The notes: generated by a model not told the origin, from the letters alone. DNA of 64,000 nucleotides from Protonemura montana (GCA_947568835.1 OX387611.1:9304001-9368000), one strand, 5' to 3'; shown: positions 1-11,432, numbered from the stretch's first letter. Numbers and translations: made by a program.

Positions 1-345
1 ACATAGCCTAGCCTCGAAGGGAGTAGGGGAAACGCGGTGCCGGTACGTAGCCTACTCCTGTCGAAGAGCACCAAGGGGAACACCGACTTAACGTCCCTTA
101 CGAAGGACGGTGCAACGCGAACAACAGGATTCCTCCACAAATCCATGCTGTCGAGAGGTTGATAAGCAAGGCGAGTGAAGTTGCTGTACTAACTTTCATC
201 CCTCTTACCTCTCTCCCGAACAGAACTGGCCATGTGTGTGATGGTCACCCATCCAATACCTGACCCAGCGCAGTGTTGCTTAACTTCGGTGATCTAACAA
301 GAACCGGTGTTACCAACACGCCAAACCGTTCGGTGATATTGTCGA
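1..345 (-). mobile_element. 5S-derived SINE, cut by the window edge
   Basis: Reading on the minus strand, a 5S-rRNA-like head (about 345 to 235) is followed by the body shared by all copies of this family: a stretch ending in 'cttatcaacctctcgacagc', the central 'ccttcggaagggacg'-type core and the 'gtgccggcaccgggtttccc' segment. The 3' tail is outside the window. The head matches the 5S internal promoter region (GATCACCGAAGTTAAGCAAC followed by TTGGATGGGTGACC). Confidence 0.8.
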
Positions 346-640
346 AAATATAATTCTTTTTTCATTGGTCAATACTGAATTATAAAATTTGAAATGGACA
401 GAACGGTTTGGCGTGACATTCGTATGCTATTTTCGGCTATAGTAAAGTTCTAGAAAACATGCGATAAAAAAGATAAATTGGACTAATATTGACACAATCC
501 AAAACAGGCAATTGTCGGGCGATAGTGTTATCAAAATCGCCGTGTCTTCGGTCGTTTCCTGTTAGACGAGCACGTTTAGAACAAGATCTTATTGTGTCAC
601 TGGGTCAAGAAAAGTCTGTTGCACAATTTCACCGTGGCGA
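346..640. other. no gene seen
   Basis: AT-rich spacer between the SINE and a LINE 3' end. I see no coding or repeat structure that I can name. Confidence 0.5.
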
Positions 641-644
641 TCGT

Positions 645-1205
645 ATTGTATTGTATTGTATTTTTTTATTTTCCTTTGGTTTTTACACATGCCATAATGT
701 TTTTCACAAATTTGGTAAAACAGGCGTTGGAAATTGTCAGGGTAGGTATACATTAAAACATAAAAAACATAGAATTATAAAAAACATAGGAACATCATTA
801 TGAGACATATTCCTGGTCATAAGTACATAATTACATAAATATATGGTAACATCAGGTAGTCTTACAAAATTTACAATCACATTCTTTTAAGGTAATGTAT
901 TCGTCTATGGAATAAAAACTATGTTGTATCAGGAAATCTTTTACTGTATTTTTAAAAGTCTCTCTTGTTCTCTCCTTTTCTTTAATATTTGCTGGTAACT
1001 TATTGTATAGGATGGGGCCCATGTACATTGCACTTTTTCTACTTGTTTCAAGGAGGCAATTTTTATGTCTGAATTCTTCCTTTTTTCTTGTGTTTTTGTT
1101 ATGGATTTCTTGGTTTTCTGTAAAAAGGGTTTTATTGTCTCGTACGTATAAAATTACTTCAAGAATATATAAGGACCTTCATGGGAAGACAGCTTCGAGG
1201 TAAAT
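645..1205 (-). mobile_element. LINE 3' end (jockey/CR1-like), 5'-truncated
   Basis: The minus strand encodes the C-terminal tail typical of jockey/CR1-type non-LTR retrotransposon ORF2: RKKEEFRHKNCL, then YMGPILYNKLPANIK, then FLIQHSFYSIDEYI. These blocks are the known 'YN-LP-IK ... FYS-EY' ending. The 3' end runs into short ATACA-type repeats near 645-660, as expected for a LINE tail. Nothing upstream of about 1205 belongs to it, so it is a 5'-truncated insertion. Confidence 0.7.
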
Positions 1206-1336
1206 ACGGGCGAGCGGGATCGCAACTAGACTTAAAGCCATCAGCAAGGTTTTAAAAACATTTTGGTTACCTTATAAGAAGCTCTTTGAAACTCCATCAC
1301 ACTTCCTCAATGTTCCCTGTCTTATACTTTGTTAAA

Positions 1337-1760
1337 TGCGGTCACCCATCCAATACCAGACCTAGCGCAGTGTTGCTTAACTTCGGTGATATCACAAGGA
1401 CCTGTGTTTCCAACACGCCAAACTGTTCGGTGGTCACCCATCTAATACTTGACCCAGCGCAGTGTTGCTTAACTTCGGTGATCTTACAAGGACCGGTGTT
1501 TCCAACACGCTAAACTGTTCGGTGGTCACCCATCCAATACTTGACCCAGCGCAGTTTCGCTTAACTTCGGTGACATCACAAGGACCTGTGTTTACAACAC
1601 GCCAAACTGTTCGGTGGTCACCCATCTAATACTTAACCCAGCGCAGTGTTGCTTAACTTCGGTGATATCACAAGGACCGGTGTTTCCAACACGCTAAACT
1701 GTTCGGTGGTCACCCATCTAATACTTAACCCAGCGCAGTGTTGCTTAAATTTGGTGATCG
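1337..1760 (-). repeat. tandem array of 5S-like SINE heads, period about 91-95 bp
   Basis: About four and a half head-to-tail units, each the 5S-like head of the SINE family without its body. Unit boundaries 'ggtcacccat' recur near 1341, 1432, 1526, 1617 and 1707. Each unit is shorter than a true 5S gene (about 120 bp) and lacks its ends, so these are not functional 5S rRNA genes. Confidence 0.8.
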
Positions 1761-2535
1761 CTGTTTTCAAATAACATATATACTTGCATGTGCTTAAAAG
1801 GAAAGGATATTTGAACTTAAAGGCTTCTGGTTTCTTTCCTTTTATCCAGAGATATAATTAGATAGTAACGACGCCATTTGAAGGGTTTTTAAAAAGGGTT
1901 TGAATGGATTTTAGCTTTTACTCGGTTTCTAAACAAACGCACTGATGCTATGCACCGCCCTCTCGATGGTTTACCGGATGTAAGCAATTGGATCACCGAT
2001 CTAGAAGGCTGAGACTTCGAGGAATGCAGAGTGGATGGATACTTTGAGAAGCCAACTAACTTCCCAAGCGCAGTAAAGCTAGGGGCTAAAGCTAGCATAT
2101 TGATTCAAAGCGTGACAAGGAATTTGTGTTACCTCAAGGGAAAGAAAATCCCACGTTTTTCACTTAAATTCACAAGAATTGCGTGTTTTGCCCTTCCCTC
2201 TTTGCCTATTTAATTGGGGTTGCTAAAAACTGTTTCCGCAACTAACAAAATCTCTTTCAATGCACAATTTACGGAAAATCCATTCTAAAAAAATATAAAA
2301 ACTGGATACAACTGATAAGGGAGGCTTTACAAAATGGCTGTCTCGAGTTTTTTTTTTTATGTGCACTTTGGTAGTGTTAACAGATTGAAGATAATTGAGA
2401 TCCACAGCTGCTACAAAAACTCAGATTTTTTTTCTTCTAAAAACACCGGAAAAACGCTTAACTATAACGTGTAACTATAAGCCAAAACAATATTTTTGAT
2501 TTTGAAAATTGTCAATCTGTTGCCAATAGTGTGAT
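1761..2535. other. no gene seen
   Basis: AT-rich spacer. The short ORFs here have no family resemblance and no splice-site support. Confidence 0.5.
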
Positions 2536-2539
2536 GAGT

Positions 2540-2608
2540 CGCCTAGTTTTTGTTTCGTCGCGATCGGACAAATGGTTTGGCCGATTAGTTGTATCCAGTA
2601 AACCTAGA
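2540..2608. repeat. shared flank of the 26-bp minisatellite
   Basis: About 65 bp beginning 'gtttcgtcgcgatcggacaa' and continuing through 'tggccgattagttg' recur at 28190-28262. In both places they are followed directly by the 'agacctgagtaagctccca' unit. This suggests a dispersed element carrying one copy of the unit. Confidence 0.7.
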
Positions 2609-3212
2609 TATAGACCTGAGTAAGCTCCCACTGCAATAGACCTGAGTAAGCTCCCACTCCAATAGACCTGAGTAAGCTCCCACTCCAATAGACCTGAGTA
2701 AGCTCCCACTCCAATATACCTGAGTAAGCTCCCACTCCAATAGACCTGAGTAAGCTCCCACTCCAATAGACCTGAGTAAGCTCCCACTCCAATAGACCTG
2801 AGTAAGCACACACTCCAATAGACCTGAGTAAGCTCCCACTCCAATAGACCTGAGTAAGCTCCCACTCCAATAGACCTGAGTAAGCTCCCACTCCAATAGA
2901 CCTGAGTAAGCTCCCACTCCAATAGACCTGAGTAAGCTCCCACTCCAATAGACCTGAGTAAGCTCCCACTCCAATAGACCTGAGTAAGCTCCCACTCCAA
3001 TAGACCTGAGTAAGCTCCCACTCCAATAGACCTGAGTAAGCTCCCACTCCAATAGACCTCAGTAAGCTCCCACTCCAATAGACCTGAGTAAGCTCCCACT
3101 CCAATAGACCTGAGTAAGCTCCCACTCCAATAGACCTGAGTAAGCTCCCACTGCAATAGACCTGAGTAAGCTCCCACTCCAATAGACCTGAGTAAGCTCC
3201 CAATGCAACAGC
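2609..3212. repeat. 26-bp minisatellite, about 23 copies
   Basis: The unit is 'agacctgagtaagctccc' plus 'actccaat', repeated with few substitutions. It has no stop codon in any minus-strand frame, so three overlapping ORFs of up to 221 codons appear. These are artefacts of the repeat: they give the same 26-residue peptide repeat in each frame. Confidence 0.95.
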
Positions 3213-3329
3213 CTTAAATCGGAAATGCTTGCTATGGGCAAAGTATTTTATTTAAAGAACACTAATAACTTGAAAAATGCTTTAAAATTACTACAAAAAT
3301 TATATTTTCGGTTGCCTCAATTGGTTAAA

Positions 3330-3390
3330 AAAACCAACCTTGACAGGTGGAGATCGGAGTCCGAGTCCCCGGCCAGGTACCAATTTGTAA
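3330..3390 (+). repeat. tRNA-like fragment
   Basis: 'gacaggtggagatcggagtc' followed by 'cgagtccccggccaggtacc' resembles the 3' half and B box of a tRNA. It is shared in part with the hairpin element at 21552-21722. It is too short and incomplete to be a tRNA gene. Confidence 0.4.
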
Positions 3391-3740
3391 GATGTAATTA
3401 GTGAAGATAATAACAAAACTACACTGACATAAAACGCAATTTGAACTAAGTTCTAGGCCCTGATTGCTATGAAAACGCATAACTCTGTACTTTAACAAAT
3501 ACCACACTACATGTCTATGTGTGGTCGATCAAAAAGCTAGCACCGATGTTCTGATTCTTCCTATCCGATGGCAAGGATCGGAATTCCTTGTCACGAATTG
3601 GACACGGAATAAACCTAATTGCGACTCACCACAAATCCACCGTCTTAGTCTGGCCTCGAAAAGTCTTAGCCGTCTCACAAAGACTTTTAAATCATAGGCT
3701 TACATGTAAAGTGACCTTCAGAGATGAGGCCACAAGGGGT
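3391..3740. other. no gene seen
   Basis: Spacer without recognisable coding or repeat content. Confidence 0.4.
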
Positions 3741-3742
3741 TG

Positions 3743-4190
3743 ATCACTGCGCTGGGTCAGGTATTGGATGGGAGACCACCTAACGGTTTGGCGTGTTGGA
3801 AACACCGGTCCTTGTGAGATCACCGAAGTTAAGCAAAACTGCGCTGGGTCAGATATTGGATGGGTGATTATTATGCTCAGAAACATGGTTCTGTTCGGGA
3901 GAGAGGTTGGAGGGATGAAAGTTAGTGCAAAATCTTGATCGACTTGCTTATCAACCTCTCGAGAGCAGGGATTTGTGGAGGAATCTTGTAGTTCGCGTTT
4001 GAAGAACATTGAGCCGGTGGACCCCTTGGTGCTCTTCGACAGCAGTAGCCTACGTGCTGGCACCGGATTTTACCGGCTCCCTTCTATGCTTAACTAGGTT
4101 TATCACCATCCACTCATTCACAGACGCCATTAGACTAGTGTTACAGGGCCCGTTTTCAAAACAGTGCGTCGTTAAACACAATAAACACGT
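3743..4190 (+). mobile_element. 5S-derived SINE with a doubled head
   Basis: Two 5S-like head segments in tandem (about 3743-3785 partial, then 3786-3868) precede the family body, central core and the tail 'cagtgcgtcgttaaacac'. The duplicated head shows that head tandemisation can happen inside an otherwise ordinary SINE copy. Confidence 0.75.
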
Positions 4191-4396
4191 TACAAGCGGC
4201 TCCAAGTGAGACCGGCGGACTCCGATATTCACTCTCAGGACCAGAGACCGTGACCGATACACACTAACGCTCGCGGTGGGAAAAAAAAAGTGAATTACAT
4301 CTTGCAGCGACGCCGACATGCGGGTTCTTGCGTGGACAACGCATCCTGTGGGCAGTTGATGAAGTAGCCATTTGTTACAATTTTGTCGCTGTAGAA

Positions 4397-5015
4397 TCAT
4401 TGGGTTTACAGGTTTAGTCAGAGTCACAGCGCTAATGTTAAACGTCCTGTCATTGGGTTTACAGGTTTAGTCAGAGTCACTGCGCTAATGTTAAACGTCC
4501 TGCCATTGGGTTAACAGGTTTAGTCAGAGTCACAGCGCTAATGTTAAACGTCCTGTCATTGGGTTTACAGGTTTAGTCAGAGTCACTGCGCTAATGTTAA
4601 ACGTCCTGACATTGGGTTTACAGGTTTAGTCAGAGTCACAGCGCTAATGTTAAACGTCCTGTCATTGGGTTTACAGATTTAGTCAGTCACAGCGCTAATG
4701 TTAAACGTCCTGGCATTGGGTTTACAGGTTTAGTTAGAGTCACAGAGCTAATGTTAAACGTCCTGCCATTGGGTTTACAGGTTTAGTCAGAGTCACAGCG
4801 CTAATGTTAAATGTCCTTTCATTGGGTTGACAGGTTTAGTCAGAGTCACAACGTAATGTAAAACGTCCTGCCTTTGGGTTTACATGTTTAGTTTCAGACA
4901 CAGCGCCAATTTTAAATGTCCTTTCATTGGGTTTACAGGTTTAGTCAAAGTCCCAGCGATAATATTCAGTGTCCTGACATTAGGTTCATCAGTTGAGCCA
5001 GAGTCAAAGCGATAA
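4397..5015. repeat. 53-bp minisatellite, about 11-12 copies
   Basis: The unit starts 'tcattgggtttacaggttta', continues 'gtcagagtcacagcgctaat' and ends 'gttaaacgtcctg'. Copies decay towards the right end. A diverged single copy of the same text appears near 21828-21900, so the unit probably came from a dispersed repeat. Confidence 0.9.
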
Positions 5016-5344
5016 TGTTCAAATCTCATTGCGAAAATAACCTACAAAATCTCCCCCTCTCCCCTTCAACCGTCAAATACCGTCAAATAAAGGGATTTAG
5101 AGCCTTTAACGATAGACATCGCTAGGTTAAATCAGAATTTGCCCATCAACTTCTCGACAGATTCTTCTGGAGTGCTATCTTCGTCAGTGCATAGATGTCG
5201 ATGGTGGAAACCTTACACTGGTCTGAGGTAATCTTAGGACGGACACCATCTTAGGATGTCACGGATGGACGACGTCGACGGAGAGGTATCGGTTACCAGA
5301 TACCACCCTAATATCAGGGAGCCGAGGATGAACCTGATGCTGGA

Positions 5345-6425
5345 ACGCAGAATGCTCCTGTCCAACAGCACCAAGGACCGGCCACTGCTTAGCCTTGTCC
5401 CTTTGACACACTGTGTTGGCTGCTCCTGTCCAACAGCACCAAGGACTGGCCACTGCTTAGCCTTGTCCCTTTGACACACTGTGTTGGCTGCTCCTGTCCA
5501 ACAGCACCAAGGACCGGCCACCGCTTAGCCTTGTCCCTTTGACACACTGTGTTGGCTGCTCCTGTCCAACAGCACCAAGGACCGGCCACCGCTTAGCCTT
5601 GTCCCTTTGACACACTGTGTTGGCTGCTCCTGTCCAACAGCACCAAGGACCGGCCACCGCTTAGCCTTGTCCCTTTGACACACTGTGTTGGCTGCTCCTG
5701 TCCAACAGCACCAAGGACCGGCCACCGCTTAGTCTTGTCCTTTTGACACACTGTGTTGGCTGCTCCTGTCCAACAGCACCAAGGACCGGCCACCGCTTAG
5801 CCTTGTCCCTTTGACACACTGTGTTGGCTGCTCCTGTCCAACAGCACCAAGGACCGGCCACCGCTTAGCCTTGTCCCTTTGACACACTGTGTTGGCTGCT
5901 CCTGTCCAACAGCACCAAGGACCGGCCACCGCTTAGCCTTGTCCCTTTGACACACTGTGTTGGCTGCTCCTGTCCAACAGCACCAAAGACCAGCCACCAC
6001 TTAGCCTTGTCCCTTTAACACACTGTGTTGGCTGCTCCTGTCCAACAGCACCAAGGACCGGCCACCACTTAGCCTTGTCCCTTTGACAAACTGTGTTGGC
6101 TGCTCCTGTCCAACAGCACCAAGGATCGGCCACCGCTTAGCCTTGTCCCTTTTACACACTGTGTTAGCTGCTCCTGTCCAAAAGCACCAAGGACCGGTCA
6201 CTGCTTAGCCTTGTCCCTTTGACACACTGTGTTGGCTGCTCCTGTCTCACAGCACCAAGGACCAGCCACCACTTAGCCTTGTCCCTTTGACACACTGTGT
6301 TGGCTGCTCCTGTCCAACAGCACCAAGGACCAGCCACCGCTTAGTCTTGTCCCTTTGACACACTGTGTTGGCTGCTCCTGTCCAACAGCTCCAAGGACCG
6401 GCTTAGCCTTGTCCCTTTGACACAC
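5345..6425 (+). repeat. 68-bp satellite array 1, about 16 copies
   Basis: The unit begins 'gctcctgtccaacagcacca', continues 'aggaccggccaccgcttagc' and ends with 'cttgtccctttgacacactg' plus 'tgttg'. The same unit forms arrays at 27585-28190 (same orientation) and 52371-53195 (opposite orientation). The 66-residue minus-strand ORFs that recur here are three-unit artefacts. The last copies are diverged and partly deleted. Confidence 0.95.
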
Positions 6426-6429
6426 CGCT

Positions 6430-7250
6430 ATTAGCGCGTTGCTGTCTGCCACACACCGATGGTCACGAAACCATCGAGTGACCCAAAGGATGCCCCCTCC
6501 CCTTTTTCCACGCCCCATCCTCGCATTAACGCAAGGAAGGTCAAAACTACGTCCGCCACGGTAACCGGCTAACCAATATTTCATTCCTTTGCTCGACACG
6601 GTTTAAAAGATCACAGAAGACGACGCCGTTTTACGACGGGTCGAAGATGCCGACAGAAATGTCAGACATTTGTGATCTACGCTAGGCCCTTAAAAAGTGA
6701 CATTTAAGAGCATTTCCCGTAACGAAAGCGACGTTGTGTGAGAATATACCATTTAAAAGTCATTTTCAACTGATTCTTTTGGTAAGTTGCTCTGGAGGGT
6801 TTTCATATTGTGACCCTTGCAACACCTGAGCCAGCGCAATGTTGTTTAAGAGTGAGCTCCACCCCTATGCGAGCAGAGGTCCAGGCGATCAGACTTTTGG
6901 GGGATCTAAAATTACTCAAATGATCTTAAAAATGACAAGTTAATAGAAAAAAAATTGTGTCCATGGTTGCTACCCTATCAGATTTCGATCATTCGAAAAA
7001 CTTAGGCGGGGGAGGTTTTTAAAAGTAGCTTAGATGTATATATTTGAATATATGTGTGATGACATCTTGGTTTCAATTTAAAAAAAAACGATGGCGACCA
7101 TGACCACGGTATTTTCCTATGCTTATCTCTTTTCCAGATTTTTTATAAAAATTTTAGACCCCTAAAAATGTGACAAGCTCAGTTTTTGGTAGTAACCGGG
7201 CTGCTAAGTTTCAACAAAAGCACGTGTAATGAAAACCCAGAGAATTCAAC
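6430..7250. other. no gene seen
   Basis: Spacer. A weak piece of 5S-like head text ('cctgagccagcgcaatgttg') lies near 6828. Nothing coding is supported. Confidence 0.4.
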
Positions 7251-7254
7251 CGAT

Positions 7255-7553
7255 TCCGAACACTTCGGTGATCTCACGAGGACCGGTGTTTCCAACACGC
7301 CAAACCGTTCAGTGGTCGCCCATTCAATACCTGACCCAGCGCAGTGTTGCTTAACTTCGGTGATCTCACGAGGACCGGTGTTTCCAACACGCCAAACCGT
7401 TCAGTGGTCGCCCATTCAATACCTGACCCAGCGCAGTGTTGCTTAACTTCGGTGATCTCACGAGGACCGGTGTTTCCAACACGCCAAACCGTTCTGTGGT
7501 CACCTATCCAATACCTTACCCAGCGCAGTGTTGCTTAACTTCGGTGATCTACC
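7255..7553 (-). repeat. tandem array of 5S-like SINE heads, three units
   Basis: Three nearly identical units of about 91 bp, with 'ggtc(g/a)cc(c/t)at' boundaries near 7314, 7405 and 7497. There is no SINE body on either side. Confidence 0.8.
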
Positions 7554-7689
7554 GAACTGCTGGTAATATTTGAATGAAATGTTTGAACACAGACTGTTTC
7601 TTAGAAATGGACGTCATTATTATCTCGACAGTGATGGACAAAACGTGTAATTCAATCCGAGAGATATTCTTTTTGAATTGAATGTGATT

Positions 7690-7888
7690 GACGAGAGTTG
7701 ACAGATGTGGGTACGGCCAGGTATGGCAGTTAGTGAATCATGGATGCCATACCAAGGTAGTCATGCGCATTGTCTTGGCAGTCATCTGCTGAAAGTGAAT
7801 GATCTTGGGCTTGTTTCAAGGCCGAGACTCGAACCCGTGACCAAAATACACGATCGCCGCGCGATGTGGGCAGGTAGAGTTAGTTGAA
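7690..7888 (-). mobile_element. tRNA-related SINE-like repeat
   Basis: Reading on the minus strand, the sequence carries a tRNA-like segment: 'gcgcggcgatcgtg' followed by a B-box-like 'cacgggttcgagtctcggcc'. The remaining ~130 bp is unique in this window. A tRNA pseudogene or tRNA-headed SINE is likely; only one copy is seen, so the family is unproven. Confidence 0.45.
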
Positions 7889-7899
7889 AGAAATGATAA

Positions 7900-8835
7900 A
7901 TCGGTGGTGGTTTAATTTTTTCATATGAATTGTCAATAAAATAAAATAAATGTGAAGCCGTATAACATATATGTATATATTTTTTTTTAAAATGACCGAC
8001 AGTGTAATTCTATGCTCAGCTGTTGACTAAAAAATTTTACTTATTTTCTACAAATTTTTTTCTATTTGAAGCAAAGGCGAATTTCTAAACGTGTTTTATG
8101 TATTTAAAAATAATAATCTATTGCTATCATCTATTTGATAATTGCTATTCTTTGCTGCAGTTTTATGGCATAAGATAAATTATTGAAAGAATACCAATCA
8201 ACAATTTGCATTGTTATCGTCTACGTCTTTCTGACAGTGAATTATTTCGAGTACCAACAACCGCGATGAATTCAACAGTTAGACATTTCTAAAATATCTG
8301 ACCGCAATTTTATGTGGATGTCGATACCTTGTACTTGATTTGATTCCGGTCAGTATATCCGTTTTGGTTGGGAATCGATTTTATAGTAACTATCATAGCC
8401 AGGAAACGAGCACAAACAATTTTGTCGGCATAGCACCAATAAAATTAAAATTATGATAAAATCAATGTCTTGCATCAATTGTGGGCCCATTTTTTTTATA
8501 TTTTGAGGCAAAGTGTAAAAGAAAATGATCTTCGCTTGATCAAAGGCAGGCAAAAACACATAACACTTGCAAAAAAATCTAAATATGAGTAAATCTGAGA
8601 GGCATAGACTTTTCAGATGCATCGCAAACCACAAAGAGACGAATATTTTTACACAATTTGGAATTTGACGTTAAAAATCTAATTAAAACATTATAAAAAA
8701 ATATTTCTCATAGATTAAAAAATATATAGAGACGTGTGTTTCAAAAAACAGTAGTTGTTTCGAGAGATTTCCTGAAATTTTAATTCAAATTTGTTTAGCC
8801 TTTTGACTTGTACAGGATTTTTTTTTATAAAAAAT
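7900..8835. other. no gene seen
   Basis: AT-rich spacer with A/T homopolymers. No coding or repeat family was recognised. Confidence 0.5.
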
Positions 8836-8837
8836 AT

Positions 8838-9375
8838 TATTATTATTATTATTATTTGTGGTGTTTAACGACGCACTGTTTTGACATCTGACCATGCGGC
8901 ACTGGTCTAATGGCGTCGGTGAATGAGTGGATAATGATGAGGATGATGATTAACCTAACCTAGCCTAGAAGGGAGGAGGGGAAACCCGGTGCCGGCACGT
9001 AGCCTACTCCTGTCGAAGAGCACGAAGGGGACCACCGGCTTAACGTCCCTTCCGAAGGACGGTTAGCGCGAACAACAGGATTCCTCCACAAATCCATGCT
9101 GTCGAGAGGTTGATAAGCAAGGCGAGTGAAGTTACTGTAATAACTTTCATCCCTCCAACCTCTCACCCGAACAAAACTGGTCATATGTATGATGGTCACC
9201 CATTCAATACCTGACTCAGCGCAGTGTTGCTTAACTTTCATCCCTCCAACCTCTCTCCCGAACAGAACTGGTCATATGTATGGTGGTCACCCATTCAATA
9301 CCTGACTCAGCGCAGTGTTGCTTAACTTCGGTGATCTAACGAGAACCGGTGTTTCCAACACGCCAAACCGTTCGG
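8838..9375 (-). mobile_element. 5S-derived SINE with 13-bp target-site duplication
   Basis: Full-length copy: 5S-like head on the right (partly doubled), central core, tail and an ATT-repeat end on the left. It is flanked by the direct repeat 'ttataaaaaatat' at 8825-8837 and 9376-9388, which marks it as a retrotransposed insertion. Confidence 0.9.
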
Positions 9376-9384
9376 TTATAAAAA

Positions 9385-9490
9385 ATATCAAACGCTTGCA
9401 ATGCACGTGGTATTTTATTATTATGATCACTTCTATATCATCGCAAAATGGTCATCAATTTTGAGACGGTAGTAGCGTTCATAAAAATTA
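9385..9490. repeat. hairpin repeat family C
   Basis: 'aacgcttgcaatgcacgtgg', then 'tattttattattatgatcac', then an arm ending 'ttttgagacggtagtagcgt'. The same order occurs at 21552-21722 and, inverted, at 23607-23780; a diverged copy is at 48150-48262. Confidence 0.55.
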
Positions 9491-9930
9491 AAAAAATATC
9501 AAAAATCAATAATTTCCAAAGTTTTTCCAAATCCATTCAATCAGATTTCGACGATTAAAAATTGTGTATCTACCCAGAGTCTTCGTTGAGCTCATCGAAT
9601 TAAAATTTACCGCCAAATCACGTACGCACGTAATTGCAAGGTAAATTACCTCGTAACTGCTTCTACAAAGGTAGTGAATCACGGCAATAATATTATCCAA
9701 CTCATTCCACTCCATTTCAATCGAGCACCTAGCGACGATTGCACCTTCACGTGCACCTAGCCACATAAAAGGATGTGTACCCGTCAAGGCTTGTTGACAC
9801 GAAGCACGTGTCGAAATTGCTAATCGAGCAAATCGACCATCAAGAATTCTACCATCGAGTCTATAGATACAAATACCAGCGTTAATGTTAAACCATCTGC
9901 TAAGCAAACGAGCCGGCAACACTTTTATTG
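9491..9930. other. no gene seen
   Basis: A minus-strand ORF of about 150 codons overlaps this spacer and runs into a SINE tail. It has no recognisable family. Confidence 0.4.
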
Positions 9931-9934
9931 ATTT

Positions 9935-10208
9935 GTTGTGTTTAACGACGCATTGTTTTGATAAAGAATCCTGTAGCACCGATTTAATGGCGTCGGTGAA
10001 TGAATGGATGATGATGATGCAGATTATGATGAACCTAACCTAGCCTAGATTATAGAAAAAACTCGGTGACGGCACGTAGCCTACACCTGTCGAAGACCAA
10101 GGGGACCACCGGCTTAACGTCCCTTCCGAAGGACGGTACAACGCGAACAACAGGATTCCTCCACAAATACTTGCTGTCGAGAGGTTGATAAGCAAGGCGA
10201 GTGAAGTT
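9935..10208 (-). mobile_element. 5S-derived SINE, headless
   Basis: Tail, core and part of the body of the SINE family are present. The 5S head and the adjoining body are missing on the right. Confidence 0.8.
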
Positions 10209-10785
10209 TCCAGGCAAATCGTGGTAAAGCTAGCTGCCACCTGATGGCGCTAGCGGCTGTCTTTTTTTAATTTAAATAATTTCGAGCCAAAACATGGACA
10301 CCGACTTATTCATGAAATTGGACTTAATCAAATTCGCCGTTAATTTATCGTTTAAATTCATGTTTTTGTAAAATAAGGAAAAAAAACGAACATAACTATT
10401 ATGAAGTACCTAACGATAAACAAACGCCAGCACCGACGAAGCACCGCATAAAAATTAGAATAACAACGTTAATCAGCAAACTGAATCCCTCTCATTGTAG
10501 TTACCGTTGCGTTCGACCATTTTCTAAACAAAAGCCAGTTACAAAAAAAAAGAAAACATTGCATCAGCATGAAGTCTAATTCTCGGTACCGTGCGCTCCA
10601 CGTTATTTCTATCCCAGAGGACCTGGGTCGAACCTAGCGCGCGCTAAAATTACCCCGACAATCTAGATAAACACCTTCCATATTATCGATCGCACCTTCG
10701 CGTTGCGTGTGCCCGACATTGCAGGCTAAACTCTATTCAGTGTTGATCTGCAAGAAAGTCTGCTTGCTGTAGTCTGTTGGTCATT
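10209..10785. other. no gene seen
   Basis: Spacer without recognisable features. Confidence 0.4.
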
Positions 10786-10789
10786 GAGA

Positions 10790-11130
10790 TGGTCGGATGT
10801 CAATGAGCAGGGTACTTGGTTTTAGGTCTATACCAAAGGGGGTCTTACTTTTGAAGTTATCAATGGCTTTGCCAACTTCCAACTTTGCCAACTTGAGCAT
10901 ATCCCATGTGGCCTTGATAATATTTTTTGAATTTCTTATCTCTCAATCAACGCCCATTTTCTTTGCCAGTTTTACAGTTTTCCTAAATATACCCTTATAG
11001 TTTTTATAGAAAAATTTGCTATAGCATCCTCCGACCTCCTTAAAGAGCGTGCATAAAGCTCCCGTTTGCGTTTCGATGAGATTCTGATTTCCATGTGTAA
11101 TCCAGGTTTTCCCTTAGCATCTGTTCACAG
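10790..11130 (-). mobile_element. LINE fragment, endonuclease-RT linker
   Basis: The minus strand, in broken frame, encodes segments typical of the ORF2 linker: KPWITHGNQNLIETQ, then SKFFYKNYKGIFRKTVK, then EIRNSKNIIKATWDMLK. These correspond to the 'PWIT-G ... Y-KNY ... N-K-TW' pattern of jockey/RTE-like LINEs. Only this internal piece remains. Confidence 0.6.
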
Positions 11131-11194
11131 TTACCTTTTTCAAGGGGAACGCAGTCTCAAAGTGCGAAGAAATAATTTAACATAAATAGCGTTA

Positions 11195-11432
11195 GCGTGG
11201 TCATCCATCCAATACCTGACCCAGCGCAGTGTTGCTAAACTTCGGTGATATCACGAGGACCGGCGTTACCGACACGCCAAACCGTTCGGTGTTCACCCAT
11301 CCAAAACCTGATCTAAGACAGTATTTTTTAACTTCGATGATCTCACAAGAACCGGTGTTTCCCTAACGCCAAACCGTTCAGTGGTCACCCATCCAATACC
11401 TGACCTAGCGCAGTGTTGTTTAACTTTAGTGG
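11195..11432 (-). repeat. tandem array of 5S-like SINE heads, about 2.5 units
   Basis: Boundaries near 11200, 11291 and 11382, period 91 bp. The middle unit is more diverged than the outer two. Confidence 0.75.

Noticed and set aside
1337-1760. Functional 5S rRNA genes
   Set aside because: Units are about 91-95 bp, lack the 5' and 3' ends that pair in helix I, and match the SINE head.
2512-3241. ORFs of up to 221 codons in the 26-bp array
   Set aside because: All three minus frames are open with the same repeated peptide, which is a property of the unit and not a sign of coding.
4397-5015. Possible CRISPR array
   Set aside because: Units are contiguous with no unique spacers, and the window is clearly animal nuclear DNA. 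These are minisatellites.
5234-6201. Repeated 66-residue ORFs across the 68-bp arrays (also at 27605-28145 and 52391-53115)
   Set aside because: 68 is not a multiple of three, so each ORF is just three units read through the three frames until one shared stop. They are repeat artefacts, not genes.
8950-8965. Telomere-like cctaacctaacctag repeats
   Set aside because: They are a fixed part of the SINE body near its tail and never exceed two or three units.
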